Shown one piece after another: positions 8,957-17,573 of a DNA stretch of 61,174 nt. The notes beneath the pieces are model-generated. The model was not told where the DNA came from and made no database searches. It worked only from the letters and a program-made list of their open reading frames with translations. This stretch comes from Acidimicrobiales bacterium (GTDB taxonomy: Bacteria; Actinomycetota; Acidimicrobiia; Acidimicrobiales; UBA8190). Every line of letters starts with the position of its first letter. Position 1 is the first letter of the stretch. The stretch is taken from NCBI GenBank assembly GCA_030040015.1, contig JASHUM010000076.1, positions 1-61,174 of the forward strand, given 5' to 3'. The position numbers and the translations under genes are program-made.

Positions 8957-9551
8957 CCTCGACGAAGAGGATCTCGCGGAGCTCCGGCGCTCCCTCGAAC
9001 CGGATCCCTCTCGCCTCGGCCGCGGCACGCCGCTGGGGCTGAGTTGCGATGGAGTTCTCGGCCGCCTTCCGGGTCTCCCACACCGTGCCCACTGCCGCCT
9101 TGCCCGACGACCGGTCGACCAGGTTGCGTACCGCGCAGAACCCGCTCTGCGACCGGATCTCCGGCATGACCTGGTTCACGAAGAAGTCGACGTTGTCGCG
9201 GACGGTGGACGGATCCATGCTCACCCTGGTGACGACGAGACTGCAGCCCGGCTTCACCGGCTTGGCCAGCTCGCTCACCACTTCTTCGAAATTCTCGACC
9301 GTCAACTCGCCGCCGACGACCTTGAGCGCCTCTTGTCGTGCCTTCCCGAGCGCGCTGTCGCTGGCGGCCCGGTCGGCCTCGCTGTCCCACAGCGAGAGGA
9401 TGCTGAGCACCCGACGCGTCCGGTCACCGCTCGCCGAGACACCCCGGTACCCGTGCTGCGCGTTGATCACCGGGATGGCTTCCTCGCGGAGGTACGTGAT
9501 CCCTCCGTCGATGTCGGTGGCTCCCGTGAAGGTCAACAGCCGTGTGTACAT
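8949..9551 (-). CDS. Two-domain ABM-like (dimeric alpha/beta-barrel) protein
   Basis: The product has 200 residues and looks like an internal duplication. Residues 1-98 (MYTRLLTFTG to ELAKP) and 99-200 (CSLVVTRVSM to LFVEVN) each have a beta strand, a long helix containing a valine/proline-rich MPEI or IPVI segment, a G(F/Y)xxVR strand, a W-rich strand and an Ala-rich helix. This order is typical of antibiotic-biosynthesis-monooxygenase-like ferredoxin folds. Two fused copies would make a pseudo-dimer in one chain. No cofactor site is evident, so the activity (heme, quinone or none) is unknown. The ATG at 9551 was chosen over a proline-rich upstream extension; GGGAGGTACGCG on the minus strand precedes it. 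The 3' end overlaps the pirin gene. Confidence 0.65.
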   Translation of the reverse strand: MYTRLLTFTGATDIDGGITYLREEAIPVINAQHGYRGVSASGDRTRRVLSILSLWDSEADRAASDSALGKARQEALKVVGGELTVENFEEVVSELAKPVKPGCSLVVTRVSMDPSTVRDNVDFFVNQVMPEIRSQSGFCAVRNLVDRSSGKAAVGTVWETRKAAENSIATQPQRRAAAEARGIRFEGAPELREILFVEVN

Positions 9552-9962
9552 CGCGTACCTCCCTCTACCCGTTGGCCGGCCCGCCGTCGGGCGGGACGGC
9601 TGCTGAGCCGGACCGTACACCTCGTCACCCGGAGGCGCTCGGGTCGACCGTGGTTGTTTGGCAGGGTGATCGATGGCACATGCAACGGACAACGCCGGCC
9701 CAAGGATGCGATCGGTCGTCGGTGTTCGCGCTCATGTCACCGACGTCCCGGGCCGACCCAAAGACCATGACCAGGCGGGCGGACCAGGACAGCGGCGCCA
9801 TCGCGCCGCGATTGCACGTGGTGGGACGGGTCCGGGACGCCGCCTCCCCGCGTCCTCCACCGCCTGTTGGCCTCGTCGACCCCTCCCGAACTTGCGGGTC
9901 CCGACCACCGGCGGGAAGCTCGCGCCGTCGCGAGGTGGACGAGACCGAATGGCGAGGTGGCG
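9552..9962. other. Intergenic region between divergent genes (411 bp)
   Basis: This stretch separates two divergently transcribed genes and must hold both promoters. A short GC hairpin lies near the left end (CCCGCC at 9580-9585, GGCGGG at 9590-9595). A T-rich patch TTGTTTGG lies near 9654. Frames that stay open across it have no sensible start or protein-like composition. No RNA motif was recognised. Confidence 0.4.
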
Positions 9963-10859
9963 ATGTCCATGAGCGTGCGCAGGGCCGGGTGGGTACTCGG
10001 CGCCGCTGTCCTGCTCGCCGCTGGCGGGTGTGGGTCGTCGTCGCCCGAGGCGTCCTCCGCGCACCACCACAACGCCAGCTCCACCACCTCGACGACGTCG
10101 TCGCTATCGACGACGACGACCACCTCGGCCCGCACCGGGTCGGGATCGGGATCGTCGTCCGCGTCGTCGGGCAGCACCGGGTCGCACGCCGCCACGACCA
10201 CTTCTGCGCCCCCGTCCTCGGGCCTGCCTTCGGCCCCGAGCCCGGCCACGGCGGGCACCTACACCTACAGCCAGTCGGGGCAGAGCACGAGCAGCGACCC
10301 CGTGTTGGTCCCCAACGAGACCGACCCGTCGCAGGGCACGATCGTCGTGGACCCCGCCACCAGCCAGGGGGCGGGAAGGTGGACACAGGAGTGGCACAGC
10401 TACATCGATCCCGGCCAGACCCAGGACTACACCGACTCCACCTTCTCGATCTCCCCGAACGGGATCGCCCTGCTGTCCGAGGTGATCAGCGAGGACGGCC
10501 AGACCTTCACGTGTCCGTTCTCGACACCGTTGCAGATCGCCAACTGGCCCCCGACCGTGGGGCATCAATTCTCGGGAACCGCCAGCTGCACCGGCAGCGC
10601 TTCGTTCACCTTGCAGGCCAGCGGCAAGATCGCCGCCACCCAGGCGGTATCCGTCAGCGGGCAGAGCGTGAGCTGTGACGTCATCGACACCACCGCCACG
10701 ACCTCGGGCTCACTCAGCTCGACGACCACTGAGACCGACTGCCTGGACCCGACGGCCGCCATCGACGTCCAGGAGAACAGCAACGAGAGCGCGACCTACG
10801 ACGGTGTCACCATCGATTCCACGCTGATGCGCCAGCTGTTGTCGACCAAGCCCAGCTGA
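9963..10859 (+). CDS. Ser/Thr-rich lipoprotein, function unknown
   Basis: The product has 298 residues. The N-terminus MSMSVRRAGWVLGAAVLLAAGGC carries a lipobox ending at about C23, so export and lipid anchoring are likely. Residues 25 to about 100 form a low-complexity Ser/Thr/Gly/His linker encoded by ACG/TCG-type repeats. The remaining roughly 200 residues form a soluble domain with Cys pairs (TFTCPF, TASCTG, SVSCDV, ETDCLD) that could make two disulfides. No family is recognised. The ATG at 9963 follows GGCGAGGTGGCG, a good ribosome-binding site. A second ATG two codons later is possible. The gene converges on the large cyclase gene. Confidence 0.7.
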   Translation: MSMSVRRAGWVLGAAVLLAAGGCGSSSPEASSAHHHNASSTTSTTSSLSTTTTTSARTGSGSGSSSASSGSTGSHAATTTSAPPSSGLPSAPSPATAGTYTYSQSGQSTSSDPVLVPNETDPSQGTIVVDPATSQGAGRWTQEWHSYIDPGQTQDYTDSTFSISPNGIALLSEVISEDGQTFTCPFSTPLQIANWPPTVGHQFSGTASCTGSASFTLQASGKIAATQAVSVSGQSVSCDVIDTTATTSGSLSSTTTETDCLDPTAAIDVQENSNESATYDGVTIDSTLMRQLLSTKPS

Positions 10860-10866
10860 CCCACCG

Positions 10867-10879
10867 ACCACCTGGTGGT
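10867..10879. terminator. Hairpin between convergent genes
   Basis: A perfect inverted repeat (ACCACC, T, GGTGGT) lies in the 26-bp gap between the lipoprotein stop and the cyclase stop. It could serve both directions, but it is short and has no T tract. Confidence 0.3.
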
Positions 10880-10885
10880 GTCCCG

Positions 10886-13800
10886 TCAGGGCAGACCGAC
10901 GAGGAGCCCGGGCGCGGCCAGGGTCACGACCAGGGAACGAAGCTCTTCGAGGGCGGTCTCGTCGCCGCTCGATGCCCGCGCCCTGAGCACGAGCGCGTCG
11001 GCCAGGCACGGCCCGTCGCCGGAGACGTCCACCGTGGGCGGCCGGCCGTGGATCTCGTCGAGCATCGCCACCGCGCCGCGTCGAAGATGGCTGGCCCCGA
11101 GGACCTCTGCACCCTTCACCGCCCCCTCGAGAAGGGGGATGGCGTCGTCGCGGAACCCGTGCAGCATGAGCGCCAGCGCGGCCAGGGCCGCCCCGGTGTC
11201 GGCCATGGCGCCCTCGAGGGCGGGGGGGCCCTGGACCAGCCGCTCCAGAGCTTCGTCGTGGCGGCCGGCCAGCACCAGCGCCGTCTCCACCATGATCGCC
11301 GCCATGGCCACCACCGGGTCGAGCGAGTCGGCGGGTGGGAACGGCGGTGCCGCGTCGGAAGCGCTGGTGGCCAGGGCGAGGGCGAAGCTCGCCGACCACG
11401 CCAGCCAGTTCTCGTTGTGTCGCCGATCGGGCGAGACCGTCCGGGCCAGGACGTCGACCTCGGCCCGTGCTTCTTCGAACCGTCCGGTGAAACGAGCGGT
11501 GAAGGCCCGCAAGCTGTGGGCGTGCACCGCCATGTCCAGCGCTCCGATCTCCTCGGTCACCGTCCCCAGCCGGGCGCTCACGGCGTCGGCCTCCGACGCT
11601 GCACTCGGCGGGCCGAACAGGGACCGGAAGAACTCCTTCCACGACAAGGTGACGAGAATGGTCATCTGCCGGTTGCGGTCACCGCTCTCGTCCGCTGCCG
11701 CCAGCGCCTCGGACATCCAGCCGTCCATGCGAGGATCCTCGGGACGTGCCAGCGCCAGCAATGCGGCACAGGCCTGAACGCCGCCGCGATCGCCCACCGA
11801 CTCGAAGATCTCGACGGCGATGTCGAGCTCGGCCGCCGCCTCGTGCATCCGGCTCGAGTAGAAGTGCGCCACCCCGGCGTTGGCGTGCGCCCACGCTTCG
11901 CGCTCCTCCCTCCCGAGCTCGTTCCATAGCCGGGCGACGTCGAGCAGCCTGGGCAGCGCCCACGCCGGGTCGATGAACATCTTGGCGGCCCCGGCGGCGT
12001 GGTCACGCTCGACGGCCTGGGCCGGGTCGTCGGGGTCGTCGGGGATGAGGTCCAACGTCGCCAGTGCCTCGTCCTCCTTGCCGCAGTTCGCCTGCAGCTG
12101 CCCGAGCTCGAGGAGCACCGATGGCCGGCGCATACCGAGGGCCACCGACTTCTCGAGCAGCCGCAGCGCGTCGAGGTGACGAGAGCCCTTGAGCAGCACG
12201 TGTCCCTCAGTCGCCAGCACCTCGGCCGCCTCGACGGCGAGCTCCTCGTCTTCGGGCAGGTACTCGGCGGCGCGCTCGAGATGCTGGGCGCGCCCTTCGA
12301 GGTTGCCCACCACGACCGCGGCCCGGCGGTGCAGCTCGCCCCGGGCGGTGCGGGGGAGCATGTCGTAGGCCACTTCGGCCAGGAGCGGATCGGCGGCCTG
12401 GTAGGTGCCGTCGGCCTCGGTGCGCACGAGCCCGCTGGCCGTGAGCGCGGCCAGCTCGGCGCCGCACTCCCGCCCGCCCAGGCCGACGAGCTCCTCGGGA
12501 CCGGCGTCCCCGAGGACCGTCAACTGCTGGAAGACCGTCTTCTGGTCGCGCTCGAGCGCGTCGAGACGAGCGGCGAGCAGTGCCTGTAACGACGCCGGTA
12601 CGGCATGCTCGGCGGTGAGCCGGTATCCGCCGGGCTCGTCGACGAGCAGCGCCCTGGCAGTGGCGGTGGCCACCAGCTCCCGCAGGTAGAGCGGGTTGCC
12701 CTTGGACATCTCGGCGAAGAACTCTCGGGTCTGGGGTGCGAGCGTCCCGCCCACGAGCGCTTCGGCCAGGCACTCGGCGTGGGAGCGGGTGAGCGGGCTC
12801 AAGCGCAAGGTTGTGGCGGCGGTGAAGCGGCTGAGCCACGACGAAGGGTCGGTCCGCCCGGCGACGACCGTCAATAAAGGGACGTCGCGGATGCGGACGG
12901 AAAGTTGCCCGAGGATCTCGAGCGTGCGTTCGTCTGCCCAGTGCAGGTCGTCGACCAGGACCAGCAGCGGTTTCTCGCCCACCTTCTCCTTGACCAGTCG
13001 TCCCAGCCCCCAGATCTGCTCGCGTTCGATGCTCGAGGCGTCGAGCGCCCCCAGGGACGGGTCCAGGTCTCCCACGACCGAGCGCACCCGGGTCTGCACG
13101 TCGGCATCGGCCGACGGCCCGAGCTGGTCGATGAGCTCGGTCGCGACCTGCAACCCGCCCAGCACCCCGTAGGCGGGGTAGGCGGCCCGCACCACCCGTC
13201 CCTCGCCGGCGGCGGTGTCGGCCAGCTCCTCGAGCAGCCTGGACTTGCCCGCCCCTGCCTCGCCGCACACCACCACCAGCGTGGCCTCCCTGCCCTCGAC
13301 CACCCGGCGCCACTGCATCTCCAAGAAGGCGCGCTCGCTGTCGCGGCCCACGAGCGGCGTGCGCTCGGCTGAGCCGTCACCGGCCCGCCGGAGGTGGAGG
13401 GCGGCGAACACCTCGACCGGTTCGCTCTTGCCCTTCAGGAGCACCGGCTGGCGCTCCTCGAACTCGACGCGGGGTCCGGCCAGGTCGGCAGTGAGGCGAC
13501 CGCACAGGACCTCGCCGGGCGCGGCCGCCTTCTCCAGCCGTGCAGCCACGTTGACGGTGTCGCCGATGACGGTGACGCCACCTCCCCCCACGGCGCTCAC
13601 CATCACCTCTCCGGAGTTGACGCCGATGGAGAACACCAGGTCACCGCCCACCCGGCGCATGGCCAACCCGGCCGCCACCGCCCGCTCGGCGTCGTCGTCG
13701 TGGGATGCCGGGACGCCGAAGACGGCCATGAGGCTGTCTCCCATGTACTTGTCCACCGTGCCCCCGTGCTCGACCACCACCCGGGCCAGCTCCTGGAAGG

Positions 13801-14140
13801 CGCTGTCCACCATGTGGGCCACCACCTCGGGATCGGTGCGTTCGGCCAGCGAGGTGAACCCGACCACGTCGGCGAAGAGGACCGTGGCCAGCTTGCGCTC
13901 CTCGACCGCCGCCGGGCGGGACGTGACGGCGCCGTCACCTGCGCCCTCTGCGACCCCGTCACCGACTCCGGCGTCGACTCCGATGCTGAGGCGGCTGCCG
14001 CACTGGCCACAGAAGGGCTGGCCCTCGGGGTTGGTGGCGCCGCAACTGGCACACAGCCGGGCTTCGAGAGCCGCTCCGCAGTTGCCGCAGAAGCGGTAGC
14101 CCTCGGGGTTCTCGGCCTGGCAGCGCGGACAGCCGGCCAT
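10886..14140 (-). CDS. Zinc-ribbon / class III cyclase / AAA ATPase / TPR signalling protein
   Basis: The product has 1084 residues. The N-terminal double zinc ribbon has four CxxC knuckles (about 4-48). A class III nucleotide cyclase domain (about 80-250) has metal-binding Asp91 in FADVVGF, Asp135 in KYMGDSL, and the GDTVNVAARLE segment. An AAA/STAND-type ATPase follows, with Walker A GEAGAGKS (about 293-300) and Walker B LLVLVDDLHW. The long alpha-helical C-terminus looks TPR-like. Such proteins are common in Actinobacteria as cytosolic regulators; the ligand is generally unknown. Both metal Asp residues remain, so cyclase activity is possible. The ATG at 14140 was chosen over a GTG nine bases upstream because AGGGTGA sits at a workable distance only from the ATG. 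It ends convergent with the lipoprotein gene. Confidence 0.88.
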   Translation of the reverse strand: MAGCPRCQAENPEGYRFCGNCGAALEARLCASCGATNPEGQPFCGQCGSRLSIGVDAGVGDGVAEGAGDGAVTSRPAAVEERKLATVLFADVVGFTSLAERTDPEVVAHMVDSAFQELARVVVEHGGTVDKYMGDSLMAVFGVPASHDDDAERAVAAGLAMRRVGGDLVFSIGVNSGEVMVSAVGGGGVTVIGDTVNVAARLEKAAAPGEVLCGRLTADLAGPRVEFEERQPVLLKGKSEPVEVFAALHLRRAGDGSAERTPLVGRDSERAFLEMQWRRVVEGREATLVVVCGEAGAGKSRLLEELADTAAGEGRVVRAAYPAYGVLGGLQVATELIDQLGPSADADVQTRVRSVVGDLDPSLGALDASSIEREQIWGLGRLVKEKVGEKPLLVLVDDLHWADERTLEILGQLSVRIRDVPLLTVVAGRTDPSSWLSRFTAATTLRLSPLTRSHAECLAEALVGGTLAPQTREFFAEMSKGNPLYLRELVATATARALLVDEPGGYRLTAEHAVPASLQALLAARLDALERDQKTVFQQLTVLGDAGPEELVGLGGRECGAELAALTASGLVRTEADGTYQAADPLLAEVAYDMLPRTARGELHRRAAVVVGNLEGRAQHLERAAEYLPEDEELAVEAAEVLATEGHVLLKGSRHLDALRLLEKSVALGMRRPSVLLELGQLQANCGKEDEALATLDLIPDDPDDPAQAVERDHAAGAAKMFIDPAWALPRLLDVARLWNELGREEREAWAHANAGVAHFYSSRMHEAAAELDIAVEIFESVGDRGGVQACAALLALARPEDPRMDGWMSEALAAADESGDRNRQMTILVTLSWKEFFRSLFGPPSAASEADAVSARLGTVTEEIGALDMAVHAHSLRAFTARFTGRFEEARAEVDVLARTVSPDRRHNENWLAWSASFALALATSASDAAPPFPPADSLDPVVAMAAIMVETALVLAGRHDEALERLVQGPPALEGAMADTGAALAALALMLHGFRDDAIPLLEGAVKGAEVLGASHLRRGAVAMLDEIHGRPPTVDVSGDGPCLADALVLRARASSGDETALEELRSLVVTLAAPGLLVGLP

Positions 14141-14150
14141 GGGCGTCACC

Positions 14151-14549
14151 CTAGGTCGGAACGAGCCGGACCACGGCCAGCGGGCGCGTCATGGTGGCCC
14201 GGTACCGCTCGAAGATGCCCCGGTTGGCTCGGTTGGCGACGGCGAACAGTCGCTCGTAGCCGGCAGAGCCGGGCAGCACGATCTCGGCGGTGACGGCCAC
14301 TCGGCGCCGGCCCACGTTCACCTCGGCCCGAGGATCGGACCGGAGGTTGGCCAGCCATCCCGGAGGCTCGGGCCCACCGAAGTTGGACCCCACGACGAGG
14401 AGGGCCGGGCCGTCCTTGGCGTAGGCCAGGGCGACCGTGCGGCGCTCACCTGAACGCCGGCCCGTCGTGTGCAGAAGCAAGGAGTGCACGGGCCAGGTCA
14501 TGCGGTGCCCCACCCATCCGCCGGTTCCGACGTAGACGCGGCGATGCAT
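14151..14549 (-). CDS. Deazaflavin (F420)-dependent nitroreductase-like protein
   Basis: The product has 132 residues of the DDN/DUF385 split-barrel family. Visible signatures are LLLHTTGRRSGERRTV near the N-terminus, ALLVVGSNFGGPEPPGWLANL in the middle, and the RAEVNVGRR strand. Family members bind F420H2 and reduce nitroaromatics, quinones or other acceptors, in the cytosol or at the membrane. The ATG at 14549 is the only standard start in the open frame. The gene lies 10 bp upstream of the cyclase gene on the same strand, which suggests cotranscription. The physiological acceptor cannot be read from the sequence. Confidence 0.85.
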   Translation of the reverse strand: MHRRVYVGTGGWVGHRMTWPVHSLLLHTTGRRSGERRTVALAYAKDGPALLVVGSNFGGPEPPGWLANLRSDPRAEVNVGRRRVAVTAEIVLPGSAGYERLFAVANRANRGIFERYRATMTRPLAVVRLVPT

Positions 14550-14647
14550 CTTGGTGAAGGCGCGCAGCCCGGGTTCGAGGGCGCCATAGAGCCGAGAAGG
14601 CCCCCTGGGCGATGTCGCCGGAGTGCCGGGCCCGGTGATGGGTCAGG

Positions 14648-14866
14648 TCAGGTGTCGGCGCGGAAGTCGACGAGCGGGGTGTCCTCGCCCACGGCGATGC
14701 CGTGCCACCTGGCCCACACCTCGACGACCCCTTCCACGTGCGACTCCACGTGCTCACCGCAGCTGCACGCCCCCTGGGACCAACCCCGCCGGAAGCGCAT
14801 GGGCCACAGGGCGATGACGTGGTCGACGTGACGAGCCCGGTTGACCAGTCGATCCGCCTCGGACAT
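14648..14866 (-). CDS. Small hypothetical protein with Cys/His-rich centre
   Basis: The product has 72 residues. The start is ATG at 14866, directly after an in-frame GTG. The N-terminal half is basic and helical (SEADRLVNRARHVDHVIAL). The centre has GACSCGEHVESHVE, a CxC followed by two His, which could bind a metal. The C-terminus is acidic. Codon use fits the region, with a GC-rich third position. It lies on the same strand as, and 98 bp upstream of, the F420-type reductase gene. No family is recognised and there is no signal peptide or membrane segment. Confidence 0.45.
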   Translation of the reverse strand: MSEADRLVNRARHVDHVIALWPMRFRRGWSQGACSCGEHVESHVEGVVEVWARWHGIAVGEDTPLVDFRADT

Positions 14867-14983
14867 CACGTCACCCCCGCCCCCGTCTCGTCGCGCTCCC
14901 GATGAGCGCCGTTTCCCCGAGAACGCCGCCCGCCAATCCGTCTTGCGCGGCCTCGGCAGGCCGGGTGGCGGTTTCGCCCGGCG

Positions 14984-16135
14984 TCAGCGCCAGGCCGGTT
15001 GCCGCGGCCAGGGGGGCGCCATGGTCCTGAAGGCGGCGGAGCGCTCCAGGTCGCCCCGACCGACCACCCCGACCAGGCGCCGAGCGCCGTCGAGCACCAG
15101 GGCCGGCACACCGGGGAATCTTCCCATTCGCTCCATCAACACCCCGACCGATTCGTCCACCCGGACGACGGGGGACGAGGCCAGGGGCGCAGCGAGCTGG
15201 GCCACGGTGGTGAAGGCCCGGCGTTCGGGGGGCACGTTGCGAAGGGCCACCAGCGGGAGCACGCCCGCCAACCAACCATTGTCGTCGAGGACGGCCACCG
15301 CCTCACCGCGGTACATCCACAAGTAGCGGTCCACCAGTTCGACCACGCTCACGCGCCCGGGGACGGCGGGCGGGTTGGGCGTCATGATCTGTCCGACCAC
15401 GAGGTGCCCGAGGCTGCCGCGCACGCGGGCGACTCGTTCCTCGACCCCGGCGGCCGAGTACAGGAACCACCCGAGCAGCGCCGGCCACAGGCCGTACCAT
15501 CCGGCGTAGGCGAACTCGATGACCCCCAGGGCGATGAGCACGACGCCGAAGACGCGCCCGGCGCGCGCCGCCGAGATGCTGGCCCGGGCCTTGTCGCGCC
15601 AGGCCCGCCACAGCCCGGCCCGAAGGATCCGCCCGCCGTCGAGGGGAGCGGCAGGGATGAGGTTGAAGGCGGCGAGGAGGAGATTGATCTTCCAGAGCCA
15701 CGAAAGAGTGGTCACGACGAGACCCGGGGCGCCGGCGTGCGACGCGGCCAGCTCGAAGAGCACGAAGAGTCCGGCCAGTCCCACGCTCGTGCCCGGGCCC
15801 ACGGCGGCGATCCGGAAGTCGGCCCCGGCGTCGTGGGCCTCGCTCTCGAGCTGTGCCACCCCGCCGAAGAGCCACAAGGTGATGGACCGCACACCCACGC
15901 CGTTGTGCCGCGCCACTATGGCGTGGGACACCTCGTGAGCCAGAAGCGAGAAGAAGAAGACGACCGAGGCCACCAGCGCCGCCACCCAGTCGTCGGCGCT
16001 GGCGCTGCCCGAGGGCCCGGTCGGGAAGACGAGCTCCGCCAGCTCCCAGGTGAGCAGGGCGAAGATGACGAGGACACTCCAGTTCACGCCGACGTCGACG
16101 CCGGCGAACCTCCCGAGACGCAAGCTCTGGCGCAC
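14984..16135 (-). CDS. Site-2 protease family (M50) metalloprotease with CBS pair
   Basis: The product has 383 residues. The integral membrane core has the zinc-binding HEVSH motif at 67-71 (AHEVSHAIVARH) and the third ligand Asp166 in PLDGGRIL, the signature of intramembrane S2P proteases of the Rip3/CBS-type group. About six hydrophobic segments fall between 18 and 230. Residues 250 to about 365 carry two CBS-like repeats that may sense adenine nucleotides. Substrates are typically anti-sigma factors or other single-pass proteins; none can be named here. The start is GTG at 16135, where the conserved RQSLRLGRFAGVDVGVNWS begins; there is no strong ribosome-binding site. The gene is divergent from the Nudix gene. 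Confidence 0.9.
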   Translation of the reverse strand: MRQSLRLGRFAGVDVGVNWSVLVIFALLTWELAELVFPTGPSGSASADDWVAALVASVVFFFSLLAHEVSHAIVARHNGVGVRSITLWLFGGVAQLESEAHDAGADFRIAAVGPGTSVGLAGLFVLFELAASHAGAPGLVVTTLSWLWKINLLLAAFNLIPAAPLDGGRILRAGLWRAWRDKARASISAARAGRVFGVVLIALGVIEFAYAGWYGLWPALLGWFLYSAAGVEERVARVRGSLGHLVVGQIMTPNPPAVPGRVSVVELVDRYLWMYRGEAVAVLDDNGWLAGVLPLVALRNVPPERRAFTTVAQLAAPLASSPVVRVDESVGVLMERMGRFPGVPALVLDGARRLVGVVGRGDLERSAAFRTMAPPWPRQPAWR

Positions 16136-16202
16136 GTCACCATTCTTGCTCGTCTCGCTGTGGGACCGCTGTGAGCGAGCTTGGGCCGGTGCTGTGCTAG
16201 GG

Positions 16203-16829
16203 ATGCGGGGTGTGGCGTGCGGCGCGCAGGACGAGGAGCGGGCACGTCGGTGGCCCGACGACCTGGTCGAACAGGTGCGCCGGGACGTTGCCGGCCACCA
16301 GGCGGGTGACGAGCGCGAACACCGGGCCCAGGACCGGATCCTGGAGGCCATGGGCCGGTTGTCGCGGCCTTTCGACGAACAGGGAGACCCCTGCCACGTG
16401 ACCGGATCGGCCGTCGTCGTGGGCGGGCGGGGCACGGTGCTGCACCTGCACAAGCGTCTCCACCGGTGGATGCAACCGGGCGGCCACGTCGATCCCGGAG
16501 AGGCGCCCTGGGAAGCAGCACTTCGCGAGTCCGAGGAGGAGACCGGCCTGGCGTTGCGCCACCCCGACGGCGGTCCCCGCCTCATCCATGTCGACGTGCA
16601 CCAGGCGGCGAAGGGCCACGAGCATCTCGACCTCCGCTACCTCCTGGTGGCCGAGGACGCCGATCCGTCGCCCCCGCTCGGGGAGAGTCCCGAGGTCCGG
16701 TGGTTCTCGTGGGACGAGGCAGCCGGCATGGCGGACGTCGCCTTGCGCGGGGCCATCGAGATGGCTCGCACGCAGCCCGAGGCGCTCCCCGGCGTCGACT
16801 CGGAGAAAACGGGTACGGAGGACCGGTGA
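16203..16829 (+). CDS. Nudix hydrolase
   Basis: The product has 208 residues. The Nudix box is complete at about 94-116: G, five residues, E, seven residues, RESEEETGL. An unusual Ser sits at the first hydrophobic position after RE. The domain starts near residue 66 (VTGSAVVVGGRGTVLHLH), after an acidic-basic helical N-terminal extension of about 60 residues. Nudix enzymes hydrolyse nucleoside diphosphates linked to another moiety; the exact substrate is not predictable. The stop overlaps the GTG of the zinc-ribbon gene (GTGA), indicating translational coupling. The ATG at 16203 lies 67 bp from the divergent protease start. Confidence 0.88.
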   Translation: MRGVACGAQDEERARRWPDDLVEQVRRDVAGHQAGDEREHRAQDRILEAMGRLSRPFDEQGDPCHVTGSAVVVGGRGTVLHLHKRLHRWMQPGGHVDPGEAPWEAALRESEEETGLALRHPDGGPRLIHVDVHQAAKGHEHLDLRYLLVAEDADPSPPLGESPEVRWFSWDEAAGMADVALRGAIEMARTQPEALPGVDSEKTGTEDR

Positions 16830-17542
16830 CCGAGACCTTCGACCGTCTCCTCGAGGTCCAGGACCACGACACCCGCGTGGACCAGTTGCGCCACCGACGC
16901 GCCAGCCTGCCCGAGCGGGCCGAGCTGGCCCAGCTCGAGACCCGGCGCACCGGGTTGGAGGGGAAGGTCGCCGACGTGCGTCAGGCGCGTGACGAGCTCG
17001 CTGACCGCCAGAGCGCCCTCGAGAGTCAGATCGAGTCGGCCAAGACCAGGAGGGCGGAGCTCGAACGCCGCATGTACGGGGGCGCCGTGGGCGGGTCCAG
17101 GGAGCTCGCCGCCATGGACGACGAAGTCCGCCAGCTCGGTCGCCACGTGCACGAGCTCGAAAACCGCGAGCTCGAGGTCATGGAACAGCTGGAGCCCCTC
17201 GACGGCGAGCTGCAGGCCGCCGACGTCGAGCGGGACGAGATCGACACCGGTGCGCAGTCGCTGCGCCAGGAGATCGCCGGCGCCGAGAAGGAGATCGACG
17301 CCGAGATCGACGCCGAGCTCTCGGCCCGGGCCCCGCTGGTGGCGGCGTTGCCGGCCGACCTCTTGAGCCGCTACGAGGGCCTGCGCAAGAAGCTGGGAGG
17401 TACCGGCGCGGCGCGCCTGGTGGGGAGCTCGTGCACCGGGTGCCACCTGACGCTGCCGTCCATGGAGGTCGACCGCATCAAGCACGCCTCGGCGGACACC
17501 GTGATCACGTGCGACAACTGCGGTCGCATCCTCGTCCGCTGA
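16826..17542 (+). CDS. Coiled-coil C4-type zinc-ribbon protein
   Basis: The product has 238 residues. A long antiparallel coiled coil (about 5-190, rich in Glu, Arg, Leu and Gln) is followed by a C-terminal zinc ribbon with two CxxC knuckles, SSCTGCH and ITCDNCGR. This is the CT398/HP0958-like family, found almost throughout Actinobacteria, thought to be a nucleic-acid or protein adaptor of uncertain role. The start is GTG at 16826, overlapping the Nudix stop. The histidine phosphatase gene follows after 31 bp, matching the neighbourhood of Mycobacterium tuberculosis Rv2229c/Rv2228c. Confidence 0.88.
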   Translation: MTETFDRLLEVQDHDTRVDQLRHRRASLPERAELAQLETRRTGLEGKVADVRQARDELADRQSALESQIESAKTRRAELERRMYGGAVGGSRELAAMDDEVRQLGRHVHELENRELEVMEQLEPLDGELQAADVERDEIDTGAQSLRQEIAGAEKEIDAEIDAELSARAPLVAALPADLLSRYEGLRKKLGGTGAARLVGSSCTGCHLTLPSMEVDRIKHASADTVITCDNCGRILVR

Positions 17543-17573
17543 GCAGGCCGGGCGTCGAGCTCGAGACCAGGCT

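Noticed and set aside
10020-10140. ACG/TCG-rich repeat as a possible microsatellite or repeat element
   Set aside because: It encodes the Ser/Thr linker of a lipoprotein and keeps the frame; irregular codons show it is coding low complexity, not a separate element. The same holds for 20955-21040.
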